A stretch of DNA of 64,000 nt from Okeanomitos corallinicola TIOX110 (GCF_038050375.1 NZ_CP150887.1:1-64000), one strand, 5' to 3'; shown: positions 9,724-18,092, numbered from the stretch's first letter. Notes: generated by a model from the sequence alone, not told the origin. Made by a program: numbers and translations.

Positions 9724-11712
9724 TCAAAGTTCCCAATAATCTAGGGTTTGTGTAAATTGCTGCTTTTTGACTGGTTGTTTCTTGTCACTTAACAGCTGAT
9801 TCCAACCAGCTTGACCGGGAGACACTCTTTTGGCCTGTGGTAGTTCAGCCAATAGGTCAGATATCAAGTCTTCAACTTTTTCATTATCTTTAACAGCAAT
9901 GACCACTGTATCAAGCGAGTCCAAAAATTCTAAAGGTATTTGAGAGCGATAGCGAAGCGCTCCGTAGGAATCGCCTTTGGCAGTGCGATCCGCGTAATCG
10001 CTGAAAGCGGGCGTTTCGCCATCGCCTACACTCCAATACAATGTTGGTTGTCGTTTTCTCTTGTCAACAGTTGATTCTAAGGCAATAACAGAAAGAACTT
10101 CGATAGGGTCACTGAGTAAAACTGCTCTTGTAACAGTAGTATCCGTAGCAATCCAAAAACTACCGTTTTTTGTTGTTTCAGAGTTGAGAGGAATAGCAGT
10201 AAAATCACCAGTAGGTTCTAACTGTTTGGCAAGAGTTGGAACATCATCAAGCGTGCGTTCTACAAAAACTGGTTGACCTGTTTGACTGGGATACAGCCAA
10301 CCCTTTTGATACAGTTCATTGAGCAGAGAAACGGGTAAATTGTACTGCTGGTTTAAGATTTGGCGTATTTGTTTCCAGTTTGCGGGTTTTGGTGTAGGTA
10401 AGTAATTTGTCTGTGTTGTAGCTGGTGTGACATTTTCAGCAATTCGCTCTGTTATATTTTCGATATCCTGATCATCCCGCACTACTTTTATTATTGGTGT
10501 AATATTTCCAACTGGTTGCCCTATTAGTTTTTGAATAGGCTGATCATCCTCCGTTGCTTTTCCTGTTGATGCAATATTTTTTACAGGTTGCTCTAGAAGT
10601 TGTTGGATAAGCTCAATATCCTGTTCTGTTACTACTGTTGATGTTGAATGGTCAGCAGTCTGTTGTTTTTGAATACGGGTTTTATTGTGTTTTCGAGAAT
10701 CAACTGATACTTTATTTTCAGTAGTTTGCCCAATTTGAATGCGGTTGTTATCTTCTTGTAAAGAAATCAACGCTATGTTATTTGTTACATTTTTATCTGA
10801 TTTAATTTGTTGTTCATCTTGTTGAGTTTTGGTGAATGCAGCATTGACAGTATTTTGCTTATTTAGTTTTGGTGTTTGCTTATTATCGTGTTTATCTTGA
10901 TTGGATGTAGTATTTTCCACATTTCGCTTCATTAGTTCTTGGATGCGTTTATCATCCTGCTTAGGAATATAGCTAACACCACGATGCTTTTGTAAACCAG
11001 GAAAAGTGTATGCTTTACCTAGATGCGTACCACTGAAAGCTACTCCATCAAGTTGATAACTAATGCCTTTGACTTTACCTGTACGAGTATAACCAACACA
11101 GACATTAATACCTTGTTGTTGCGCTCTTTCTATTAACTCCGGCATAGTTGGGCGGTCATGGGTTACTTTATCAAGCGATCGCTGAAGTTTGACTCTTACG
11201 CTTTCCTTTCCAGTTCTAGCAAGCTGTCTGCGTTCACCAGTAGTAGGACTGTGTTTATCTTTTTCCCAGCTAGGTTGTACTGATTGTAGATTGTATTCTT
11301 TTTCTAATTTACGGATGATAATTTCACTTCTGGGGTTGTCCCACCTATCAGAGACTGTAGTTCCATCTAATTGAATGCGACTGGCTGCAATATGTGCATG
11401 ATCATGAGTCCGGTCAGTGTGTCGCACTACAATATATTGGTTCATAGTGAAGCCCATTGCTTGTAGATATTTTTGGGCGATTTCATCCCAAGTATCATCA
11501 TCTAAACTTTCGTGGTGAGGCAAGCTGAGAGAAGCGTGATAAACAGCCCTGCTTACCTTCGGATTTAATCTTCGAGATATACCAAATTCAGCCGCTAATT
11601 CCCGTGGGTTTGTTCCTTCCATATTCCCACCGATTTGTCTTGCTCCTTCTTTGCTAAAAAGGTAGTTTAGTAGTCCCCGGAAACTTTTACCTTTGATGTG
11701 TTTGCCGATCAT
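9724..11712 (-). CDS. Relaxase, mobilization nuclease (MOBP-like)
   Basis: 662 residues. Relaxases nick oriT, attach to the 5' end through a tyrosine and lead the strand into the recipient. The N-terminal domain has a likely catalytic Tyr17 (GLLNYLFSKEG) and the metal-binding motif HTDRTHDHAHIAASRI (His98, His103, His105, His107). Residues about 250-420 are a low-complexity Gln/Asn/Lys linker with repeated NIT-type units. The C-terminal 200 residues form another domain, including a stretch encoded by an inserted palindromic repeat (9944-10026). MobC lies about 230 bp upstream on the same strand. Confidence 0.9.
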   Translation of the reverse strand: MIGKHIKGKSFRGLLNYLFSKEGARQIGGNMEGTNPRELAAEFGISRRLNPKVSRAVYHASLSLPHHESLDDDTWDEIAQKYLQAMGFTMNQYIVVRHTDRTHDHAHIAASRIQLDGTTVSDRWDNPRSEIIIRKLEKEYNLQSVQPSWEKDKHSPTTGERRQLARTGKESVRVKLQRSLDKVTHDRPTMPELIERAQQQGINVCVGYTRTGKVKGISYQLDGVAFSGTHLGKAYTFPGLQKHRGVSYIPKQDDKRIQELMKRNVENTTSNQDKHDNKQTPKLNKQNTVNAAFTKTQQDEQQIKSDKNVTNNIALISLQEDNNRIQIGQTTENKVSVDSRKHNKTRIQKQQTADHSTSTVVTEQDIELIQQLLEQPVKNIASTGKATEDDQPIQKLIGQPVGNITPIIKVVRDDQDIENITERIAENVTPATTQTNYLPTPKPANWKQIRQILNQQYNLPVSLLNELYQKGWLYPSQTGQPVFVERTLDDVPTLAKQLEPTGDFTAIPLNSETTKNGSFWIATDTTVTRAVLLSDPIEVLSVIALESTVDKRKRQPTLYWSVGDGETPAFSDYADRTAKGDSYGALRYRSQIPLEFLDSLDTVVIAVKDNEKVEDLISDLLAELPQAKRVSPGQAGWNQLLSDKKQPVKKQQFTQTLDYWEL
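9944..10026. repeat. Palindromic cyanobacterial repeat inserted in frame in the relaxase
   Basis: About 83 bp rich in GCGAT/ATCGC words, including AGCGATAGCGAAGCGC and TCGCTGAAAGCGGGCG, typical of short dispersed repeats in Nostoc-like genomes and unlike the AT-rich surroundings. It lies inside the relaxase C-terminal domain without breaking the frame and encodes roughly DGETPAF through ALRYRS. Confidence 0.7.
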
Positions 11713-11725
11713 ATTAATTTCCTAG

Positions 11726-11825
11726 AAGTCTTTCTTTATACTCAGTAGTGTAGTGTTGGGAACTGGGGGAGTTGGTGGTTCAATCCAAGTCTTTCTTTAT
11801 ACTCAGCCGTGTAGTGTTGGGAACT
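11726..11825. repeat. Direct repeat pair between relaxase and mobC
   Basis: Two 39-bp copies (11726-11764 and 11787-11825), 61 bp apart start to start, both reading AAGTCTTTCTTTATACTCAG then TAGTG or CCGTG and TAGTGTTGGGAACT. They differ at only two bases. They lie just upstream of the relaxase start and could be a binding site for a Mob protein or simply a local duplication. Confidence 0.75.
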
Positions 11826-11939
11826 CCAGTAAATCAAATATACAGATTCTGTAATCAACACAACTGTTTCTTAACCTGCTTCCTTATTATCAAAACAATG
11901 GGATATTTTTGATTTGGAAGTCCCGCAGTGGTGCTGAAT

Positions 11940-12299
11940 TTACGCTTCATCCTGGATATCAGTAATTAAATCAACCTCCGTGATTTCTCGTCGCACTTGT
12001 CTTACCAAATTTCTCACCTCTTCTAGTAATGCTCGATCTACAACTACTGGTTCACCCATAAGTACCGATGTGTTAATAGCTTTAGTGATTTGATTGAGAT
12101 TGTCGCCTATTTTCCCCAATTCCCAGTAAGTTTGGCCTGCCACTTTAGTAACACGCCTGGGTAATCTATGTTTGATAGTCTTGGCACGGAATAACTCTGC
12201 CATTGTCAAACTGTTTTCCTCTGCCATTCGTCGCACCTGTTCTTTTTCTTCTGGTGTAAGGCAGAGAAGAAATTTGATATTACGCCGTTTTTGAGGCAT
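11940..12299 (-). CDS. mobC: Relaxosome accessory protein, MobC-like
   Basis: 119 residues. The N-terminal part, with FLLCLTPEEKEQVRRMAEEN, looks like a ribbon-helix-helix DNA-binding segment. The rest carries the YWELGKIGDNLNQITKAIN helix typical of MobC-type relaxosome proteins, which bind oriT and help the relaxase melt the nic region. ATG start at 12299. Its position upstream of the relaxase on the same strand supports a mob operon. Confidence 0.85.
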   Translation of the reverse strand: MPQKRRNIKFLLCLTPEEKEQVRRMAEENSLTMAELFRAKTIKHRLPRRVTKVAGQTYWELGKIGDNLNQITKAINTSVLMGEPVVVDRALLEEVRNLVRQVRREITEVDLITDIQDEA

Positions 12300-12454
12300 G
12301 GCTTAATCTTTGATAAACATATCTTTTATTTAAAGTTTGAAATATGTAAACCAAACAGTCATTAGCCAAGTGGATATTTTTTCTTTGGGTTTTACAACTG
12401 ATGTTTAAACTGAATCCAGTTTTCGTTGAGTTTGATTTTTTTCGTATCGTCTTC

Positions 12455-12506
12455 CCCTCCGTCACGGTGGTTTACCTACTTAGGTAGGGGAACCGTGAAA
12501 GGAGGG
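12455..12506. other. Candidate oriT: nested inverted repeats
   Basis: Three nested dyads: CCCTCC (12455-12460) with GGAGGG (12501-12506), CACGGT (12463-12468) with ACCGTG (12492-12497), and ACCTA (12474-12478) with TAGGT (12481-12485). This hairpin lies about 150 bp upstream of mobC, where oriT is expected. The minus strand across the outer arm reads ACTTGCCCTCC, loosely similar to nic regions of the GCGCCCTCC type. The nic site itself cannot be proven from sequence. Confidence 0.5.
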
Positions 12507-12618
12507 CAAGTCTGTCGCTGTTTCCCTGAAAATTACAAAATTTTTTGTCATAGAAATATATATCTCGACATGGCTTGCTATGCCCCAAAGGTTTTTTTGG
12601 GCTACTCGAATCAAAAAC

Positions 12619-12673
12619 TTGAGTGGCGTTCAATTGGCTCTCAGTTGGCATTTAGTTGGCACTCAATTGGCAT
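12619..12673 (+). repeat. Iteron array 1 (five 11-bp repeats)
   Basis: Five contiguous 11-mers of consensus TYARTTGGCNY: TTGAGTGGCGT, TCAATTGGCTC, TCAGTTGGCAT, TTAGTTGGCAC, TCAATTGGCAT. The 11-bp period puts each TTGGC core about one helical turn from the next, as in binding arrays for replication initiators or ParR-type partition proteins. Confidence 0.85.
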
Positions 12674-12714
12674 TTATTGACCATTATTTTGTCAATAAGC
12701 CTTTTTATTGACAA
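12674..12714. promoter_or_regulatory. Palindromic element between the iteron arrays
   Basis: Three copies of TTATTGAC in alternating orientation: 12674-12681 (+), 12691-12698 (-) and 12705-12712 (+). The last two form a perfect 10-bp inverted repeat, TTGTCAATAA (12689-12698) and TTATTGACAA (12705-12714), with a 6-bp spacer. The TTGACA words could also be -35 elements. The layout suggests an operator or origin core. Confidence 0.7.
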
Positions 12715-12735
12715 GTTAATTATATACAAAGTGTA

Positions 12736-12823
12736 CTTACTGGCGTTAGATTGGCGTTCAATTGGCTCTCAGTTGGCACTGAGTTGGCATTGAGTTGGCA
12801 TTGAGTTGGCGTTGAGTTGGCAC
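12736..12823 (+). repeat. Iteron array 2 (eight 11-bp repeats)
   Basis: Eight contiguous 11-mers in the same orientation as array 1, ending with four close copies (TGAGTTGGCAT, TGAGTTGGCAT, TGAGTTGGCGT, TGAGTTGGCAC). Units 3 and 4 repeat the TCAATTGGCTC-TCAGTTGGCA pair of array 1. Together the two arrays give 13 copies around a 62-bp centre. Confidence 0.85.
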
Positions 12824-13059
12824 ATTTTTGGAATCAAATTTTTTGAGCATAAAAGCAACGACTGGATCAACGGTTGTGAAAAAAATAGCCAACTGGATAA
12901 AAATTTTGGCAAAAAAATAGTCAGTAGATAGATAGGCATAATTTTTATTTGCATTTAACTTAAAAAGAATCCCCAGTTATTTAGCATAAGTCAGGATAAG
13001 TCAGAGAAATTTAGAATTAAGTCAGAGACAACTAACGTACTAAGATACTGGTGCTTTAA

Positions 13060-13257
13060 TTAAAGATAACCTGCCACTTCCTTGACTAACTCGATTCTCT
13101 GGCGACGATCCATATCCAATATCTTTTCTATCAGATTTTCCCCTAGCACTTCATATAGCACTTCATAATTAATTATCACATTTTCCCCTAGCAGTAGCAC
13201 TTCACAATCAATCATCACAAAAGTTGCATTCGTCTCCAAACAACTAATCAAGTTCAA
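13060..13257 (-). CDS. Small hypothetical protein (doubtful)
   Basis: 65 residues, acidic, ending RRQRIELVKEVAGYL. The middle is encoded by an imperfect direct repeat (TTTTCCCCTAGCA-type units on the plus strand), giving two VL-GEN segments. No recognised domain and no clear Shine-Dalgarno. It may be a real small gene or an open frame over repeats next to the iterons. Confidence 0.3.
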   Translation of the reverse strand: MNLISCLETNATFVMIDCEVLLLGENVIINYEVLYEVLGENLIEKILDMDRRQRIELVKEVAGYL

Positions 13258-13443
13258 TATTCATAAACATTCACTTTCAGAATATTGGTTAGTATTCATG
13301 TTTCAGCCAAAATCATATTTTTATTATTTACTACCTGTCTTCTCATCGTACCTTAACCTACGACCGGGAAACCTGCGCTAAAAGCCTTGATTTCAGGGGT
13401 TTTCAGCTTATGCTAAAAAAAATCACTGAGAGGCAAATTAATC

Positions 13444-13674
13444 ATGGCTGCTGCAATTACAACCACTGCTACAACTCTAGAGGGTCAAGCTTTTGAAATT
13501 GTTCAGGCACTTCAAACACTGGAATTAGCAATTCCTGAAGCCGACAGACCCAATCAGGTAACTATAGATACAGACTATGAAGCTCTTACCGTAGCTTTAG
13601 CAGTTACCATTCCTATTTCCTTTGTAACCATTGCTGCTGGAAAAATGGAAATTTCTGCTAACACTTACCTGTAG
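13444..13674 (+). CDS. Small protein of the collagen-like module
   Basis: 76 residues, not recognised. Thr/Ala-rich N-terminus, then a helix (GQAFEIVQALQTLELAI) and a hydrophobic beta-rich C-terminal half without charged residues over ALAVTIPISFVTIAAG. A GAGAGG lies 12 nt before the ATG. It is followed by 13747-14082 on the same strand and converges with the minus-strand collagen gene group, with which it probably belongs. Confidence 0.7.
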   Translation: MAAAITTTATTLEGQAFEIVQALQTLELAIPEADRPNQVTIDTDYEALTVALAVTIPISFVTIAAGKMEISANTYL

Positions 13675-13746
13675 AAAAACCAGGGATAAATTTAAACATT
13701 TATCCCGTGTTAATTTTTACGTCATTCAACAAAAGGTTATTAAATC

Positions 13747-14082
13747 ATGACAAGCCAAATTCACTATATCACCATTAATGGTAACGGGAGTAACTTTAAA
13801 TATGCTTGGCGAGCGGCTAAAGGTAGCTACGGCACTTTAGCAAAGGAATTAGGTGTAACAATTGCCAAAGCTACCGAAAAAGGTCTAGTCTTTGGTGCAA
13901 ATTCTCCCAAACCGCCTGAAATCAGCATCACTTACTACAAAAAAGGTAACTCTGGCGATACTGCAAGCACGACCAGATTCTGTGATCATGAAAAATTACA
14001 GAATGTTCTCACAGGTTCTTTAAAGGGTAAGAAACTATCAGTTCGTGGTAAATCTTACACTATCGTTTCTGTTTCTGGTTAA
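13747..14082 (+). CDS. Small basic protein of the collagen-like module
   Basis: 111 residues, basic, predicted mostly beta, with many Gly, Ser and Thr (HYITINGNGSNFKYAW at the start). No family recognised. The gene lies 72 bp after the 76-residue gene, in the same direction, and is followed by a strong terminator. No signal peptide or membrane segment. Confidence 0.75.
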   Translation: MTSQIHYITINGNGSNFKYAWRAAKGSYGTLAKELGVTIAKATEKGLVFGANSPKPPEISITYYKKGNSGDTASTTRFCDHEKLQNVLTGSLKGKKLSVRGKSYTIVSVSG

Positions 14083-14106
14083 TTTTTTTCACTTCTTAAT
14101 TTTTTC

Positions 14107-14140
14107 AATGCCTATTCAAATCAGAATAGGCATTATTTTT
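14107..14140 (+). terminator. Rho-independent terminator
   Basis: Perfect 11-bp stem AATGCCTATTC (14107-14117) / GAATAGGCATT (14124-14134), 6-nt loop, followed by ATTTTTTT. It ends the 13444-14082 transcript and overlaps the 3' end of the convergent HTH gene. Confidence 0.9.
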
Positions 14141-14375
14141 TTCTTCTTTTCTTCTTACTATTTCTAACTTTTAAGTATTTTTCAAAATTAGTAACAGATT
14201 CCTCGGTAAACCACCAAACGCCATTATTTCTAAATGCTACCAACCGACGACGGATAAAATGATATCGAACAGTAGACTCATCAAAAAATAATCTCTTGGC
14301 AACATCCTCTAAAGATAAAAGATTACCTTTTTTGAAACCATTACATTTTATCCTTCGGGGCATTTTAGGAGTCAT
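14133..14375 (-). CDS. Small helix-turn-helix protein, excisionase/MerR-like
   Basis: About 80 residues from the ATG at 14375; a GTG at 14396 would overlap the upstream gene. LLSLEDVAKRLFFDESTVRYH then VWWFTEESVTNFEKYLKVR is the winged helix-turn-helix layout of excisionase-like DNA-binding proteins. The C-terminus is very basic (KKKRRKK). It directly follows the collagen-like gene and is probably co-transcribed, perhaps as regulator of the module. Confidence 0.7.
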   Translation of the reverse strand: MTPKMPRRIKCNGFKKGNLLSLEDVAKRLFFDESTVRYHFIRRRLVAFRNNGVWWFTEESVTNFEKYLKVRNSKKKRRKK

Positions 14376-14377
14376 GT

Positions 14378-16765
14378 TTAATATTTTTTCACCCACTTAG
14401 GTTTATCTTTCTGTCTCCCTTTATCCCAAAATTTAACCAGCCGACATTCAACTTCTATCTGTTTCATGGGAACTTTTGTTTCTACTTTTCCTGACTTACT
14501 GAGATATCCATCACTTAACTTAGATGAATCTATTAATAATTTTGCAGCATCTAAAATCTTCATGCCTTCACTCTCGTTGGCTGCATGAATTGTTATTTTA
14601 CTGTTGTCATTCAGCACATAGATTATTTCCCAATTACCCTTTTTATATTTAGGAAATGGAGAAGCATCAGGACCATGATCCTTGTGATGTGGAATTGTTA
14701 ATGTGTATTTTGGAGGGTTATTCTCGCCGGGTTTAGATCCAACCTCTCTGAATTGATAAATTGCTTGGGGTCTAGAATGTTCGGGCCGTAATAGCCAAGA
14801 ATCAGGGATTGCTACATAATTATCATCATTGTTTTTTGCTAAACAAGCGTCTCTGGAAAGGTTATAAATTGCTTCATAATCAGCTTTTATTGTGTCTGCA
14901 TTACTAGATGATCCATCTTTATTAGCAATTGCTTTAACGGTAACTTCTTTTTCTTTGGGAGCAAATGACCCGTCATTTTGTTGCTCACATTCACAAATTT
15001 TTACTTTGATATCTACAAATTTCACATCAGCATCCTCTCCATTTTGTCCATCTTTACCATCAACACCATTCCTACCATTCAATCCGTTTCTACCAGGTAA
15101 ACCGTTGATTCCATTCCTACCATTCAATCCGTTTCTACCAGGTAAACCGTTGATTCCATTCCTACCATTCAATCCGTTTCTACCAGGTAAACCGTTGATT
15201 CCATTCCTACCATTCAATCCGTTTCTACCAGGTAAACCGTTGATTCCATTCCTACCATTTAATCCGTTTCTACTAGGTAAACCTTGCTTACCTTGTAAAC
15301 CTTGCTTACCTTGTAAACCTTGCTTACCTTGTAAACCATTCTTACCATTTAAACCTTGCTTACCTTGTAAACCATTCTTACCTTGTAAACCATTCTTACC
15401 TTGTAAACCATTCTTACCATTTAAACCTTGCTTACCTTGTAAACCATTCTTACCTTGTAAACCATTCCTACCATTCAATCCGTGTCTACCAGGTAAACCG
15501 TTGATTCCATTCCTACCATTTAATCCGTTTCTACCAGGTAAACCGTTGATTCCATTCCTACCATTTAATCCGTTTCTACCAGGAGTTCCCTGGACTACTT
15601 TAGTTAAATTAATGGTTTTAGGACGTTCGATTACTTTTACTTCCCTCTCAGTTTTAGTGTTAATTCTTTCAACTTTCTCAACTGTTCTTTCCTTCACAAT
15701 CACATCAACAATAACAGTTTTACCTCGTTCACCTTTAGGTCCCGGTTTACCTTGATTACCAGGTTTACCATCTCTGCCATTTTTTGGAGGTAATGGGGGT
15801 AGTGGTTTCCCTGGATCACCTTTAGGTCCCGGTTTACCTTGATTACCAGGTTTACCATCCCTGCCATTTTTAGGCTGCAATGGTGGTAATGGTTTACCTG
15901 GATCACCTTTAGGTCCCGGTTTACCTTGATTACCAGGTTTACCATCCCTGCCATTTTTAGGCTGCAATGGTGGTAATGGTTTACCTGGATCACCTTTAGG
16001 TCCCGGTTTACCTTGATTACCAGGTTTACCATCCCTGCCATTTTTAGGCTGCAATGGTGGTAATGGTTTACCTGGATCACCTTTGGGACCTCGTTTACCA
16101 ACACTACCGGGTAAACCTTTTAATCCTTTTGCCCCTGGTAAACCTTTTAGACCTTGTGGACCGTTTCTTCCCTGTGGTCCGGTTCTTCCCTGTGGACCAG
16201 GCGTTCTTTCTAGGCTGTTAATTCTTCCGTTCAGTCCACTGACAGCCATTTGAGCCAACCCAACTGCACTTTCTAGACTAAATTGTCCTGATCTAATTTC
16301 ATTAACTACATTTTTTAAATAAAGTAAATTTTGAATTAAATTTAATGCAGCCTCAACTTTTCCTAAAATCCCACTCAAACTAGAAGTTAATGCAGCTACT
16401 TTACCAGTGAGTGCTGCAACTGCTGAACCCAACGCAAGAGCAGCAGCAAGGGCAGCAGCAACGCCGACTAAAAACGCCTTCAAATTCTTGACTTCAGCTT
16501 GAACATTGTATGCAATCCCCTTGGCTACATCAGCATTGGCATCGGCTCTATATGCTTGAGCTAATGCTTGTCTAGCTAGTCGTCGTGCATACTCATCAAC
16601 ATTACTAGACTTCCTAGCTTCTAATGCTGCAATTCTAGAAATTAAATTATTGATTTGTGATTGTAAGTTAGATACATCTGATTTTGTAGCCCAATTACCG
16701 CCCAACGCAGATATTTGGGCAGATAAAGCTGCAATTTCTGATGAGATTTGTGAGCAGCTAGACAT
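14378..16765 (-). CDS. Collagen-like fibre protein
   Basis: 795 residues in four parts. Residues 1-85 are a coiled-coil-like Ser/Ala/Leu region. Residues about 85-165 are a hydrophobic Ala-rich helix pair (VGVAAALAAALALGSAV). Residues about 188-590 are almost uninterrupted Gly-X-Y triplets with a gap (VDVIVKERTVEKVERINTK) near residue 345. Residues about 590-795 form a globular C-terminal domain with KICECEQQN. The triplets include blocks of nearly identical DNA repeats (GLPGRNGLNGRNGING). Such trimeric fibres occur on phage tails, spores and bacterial surfaces. No classical signal peptide is visible. It starts 2 nt after the stop of the Cys-rich protein gene, so the two are coupled. Confidence 0.85.
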   Translation of the reverse strand: MSSCSQISSEIAALSAQISALGGNWATKSDVSNLQSQINNLISRIAALEARKSSNVDEYARRLARQALAQAYRADANADVAKGIAYNVQAEVKNLKAFLVGVAAALAAALALGSAVAALTGKVAALTSSLSGILGKVEAALNLIQNLLYLKNVVNEIRSGQFSLESAVGLAQMAVSGLNGRINSLERTPGPQGRTGPQGRNGPQGLKGLPGAKGLKGLPGSVGKRGPKGDPGKPLPPLQPKNGRDGKPGNQGKPGPKGDPGKPLPPLQPKNGRDGKPGNQGKPGPKGDPGKPLPPLQPKNGRDGKPGNQGKPGPKGDPGKPLPPLPPKNGRDGKPGNQGKPGPKGERGKTVIVDVIVKERTVEKVERINTKTEREVKVIERPKTINLTKVVQGTPGRNGLNGRNGINGLPGRNGLNGRNGINGLPGRHGLNGRNGLQGKNGLQGKQGLNGKNGLQGKNGLQGKNGLQGKQGLNGKNGLQGKQGLQGKQGLQGKQGLPSRNGLNGRNGINGLPGRNGLNGRNGINGLPGRNGLNGRNGINGLPGRNGLNGRNGINGLPGRNGLNGRNGVDGKDGQNGEDADVKFVDIKVKICECEQQNDGSFAPKEKEVTVKAIANKDGSSSNADTIKADYEAIYNLSRDACLAKNNDDNYVAIPDSWLLRPEHSRPQAIYQFREVGSKPGENNPPKYTLTIPHHKDHGPDASPFPKYKKGNWEIIYVLNDNSKITIHAANESEGMKILDAAKLLIDSSKLSDGYLSKSGKVETKVPMKQIEVECRLVKFWDKGRQKDKPKWVKKY

Positions 16766-16767
16766 TA

Positions 16768-17415
16768 TTATCTAATCCTTTGACTTAATGATTTTCTTAT
16801 ATTGGAAATAGAATTAAAAATAGAATTACAATCCAAACAACAATCACCACAATCTAGTGTATTGGGTGGACAGCATTCATATTCAATTATCTGTACAGAA
16901 TTTCTATCATTGATATTGTGCAAGGATTCAATTGCACCGTCTATAATTTTTAATTTGATTGGTGGTGGTTGATTATTATTTATAACATCTTCATATTCAA
17001 TACTTAGTAGTTCGTATTTTTGTCCGCTTCTAGCCCAAAAGATTGTCTCAGTAAAGTTGGTGCATTGACTGTCAGTATATTGTTTTATCTTATAACCAAC
17101 TCTATAATTAGGGTTGCATTGTTGATTACTAAAAGGTAATTCCTCAACAACAAACGTTACTTGAGGGTTAAAAGCACTAGGGGAATTAGTTTGTTGGGCA
17201 TAAGTTCCATTAACAAGTAATCTTCTCCTATCGTTTATCCAGTTAGGTGGTTCTTGGCATGATTGAAAAATGGAATAATTTTTTACCCTTACTTGACCAT
17301 AAACGTTGTACCGTTTACATCCCTCAAGATAAGGATCAATAATTTCATAATTATAAATAGGATTTCTAATTAAATACTCGCCTAAATCCCATACTATCTT
17401 TTTACAAATCGCCAT
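16768..17415 (-). CDS. Cys-rich protein upstream of the collagen-like gene
   Basis: 215 residues, not recognised. Predicted beta-rich body, then a C-terminal Cys cluster ECCPPNTLDCGDCCLDC (about residues 178-195) that could bind metal or form disulfides. ATG start at 17415. It overlaps nothing but is 2 nt from the collagen gene, implying translational coupling and possibly a partner or cap of the fibre. Confidence 0.75.
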   Translation of the reverse strand: MAICKKIVWDLGEYLIRNPIYNYEIIDPYLEGCKRYNVYGQVRVKNYSIFQSCQEPPNWINDRRRLLVNGTYAQQTNSPSAFNPQVTFVVEELPFSNQQCNPNYRVGYKIKQYTDSQCTNFTETIFWARSGQKYELLSIEYEDVINNNQPPPIKLKIIDGAIESLHNINDRNSVQIIEYECCPPNTLDCGDCCLDCNSIFNSISNIRKSLSQRIR

Positions 17416-17449
17416 AACAAAACGGATAACTAAAAGTTATCCGATAAAT

Positions 17450-17626
17450 TTACATTTTATTTTCAAGTTGTAAGACTCTGTAAGACAATAATTCGAGTTG
17501 TGTTAATATTTCGCCTTCTACCGTTAACGATTCCTTCAATTCTGATTTCATTTCACCCATTATTTTGAGAATGAAACCACCGAGCATAAGAAGAAATCCA
17601 GCTACTGCTATATCAATAGTCATCAT
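17450..17626 (-). CDS. Small single-span membrane protein
   Basis: 58 residues starting at ATGATG (17626). The N-terminus is one hydrophobic helix (IDIAVAGFLLMLGGFILKIM) followed by an amphipathic heptad-like helix (EGEILTQLELLSYRVLQLEN). It sits in the operon between the 107-residue gene and the Cys-rich gene with short gaps (8 and 34 nt). A holin-like or anchor role is possible but unproven. Confidence 0.65.
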   Translation of the reverse strand: MMTIDIAVAGFLLMLGGFILKIMGEMKSELKESLTVEGEILTQLELLSYRVLQLENKM

Positions 17627-17634
17627 TAGTATTC

Positions 17635-17958
17635 CTAGTATTCCTCTGGGTTGAAGGTTGTAAATGAATCTAGAGTGGCTAGATTCACATTAATTTGCCG
17701 AATAAGATAATTATCTTGATTCACGCCCCTGACTTGGAAGGAATCAAAGCCACGCTCGACGTAAACTGTCTGTGTTAAATCAGCATCAAAGTAACTTTGA
17801 TCCAAATTCTCTAACGATTTGATAACTACTGCTGCTACTACTTTATCAGCAGTACAAGCGGGGTCAGTTAAGCCTAAATCTGCTTTATTGAGTGTAATAG
17901 TTGTAGCGGTTTGCGCTGCGTTTGTACCCAATACTTCCTGTAAGGTTCTTTCAGACAT
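17635..17958 (-). CDS. First gene of the collagen-like operon, hypothetical
   Basis: 107 residues, not recognised. Predicted mixed alpha/beta with VYVERGFDSFQVRGVNQDNYLIRQINVN in the C-terminal half (cited as motif region, residues about 66-93). No signal peptide. It is the promoter-proximal gene of the minus-strand group 17958 to 14133 and diverges from the recombinase gene at 18161. Confidence 0.7.
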   Translation of the reverse strand: MSERTLQEVLGTNAAQTATTITLNKADLGLTDPACTADKVVAAVVIKSLENLDQSYFDADLTQTVYVERGFDSFQVRGVNQDNYLIRQINVNLATLDSFTTFNPEEY

Positions 17959-18092
17959 TGTTTTTTCGCAATTATTAATACTTTCTAAACATAGTTATAA
18001 ATCAATACTGAAAAATTGGAAATATACATCTTTTAGGTAAAAGTTGTATATCCACAGATTGCGTGTAATGCCTGCTGTGATTATACTGTAGC

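Noticed and set aside
14892-15755. Long plus-strand frame rich in Pro, Phe, Leu and Lys (287 codons)
   Set aside because: It is the antisense of the Gly-X-Y repeats of the collagen-like gene and follows its DNA repeats; no start signal or domain.
15700-16104. Minus-strand frame with repeated VIQVNHYHHCSLKMAGMVN
   Set aside because: Another frame of the same tandem collagen repeats; repeat-driven open frame.
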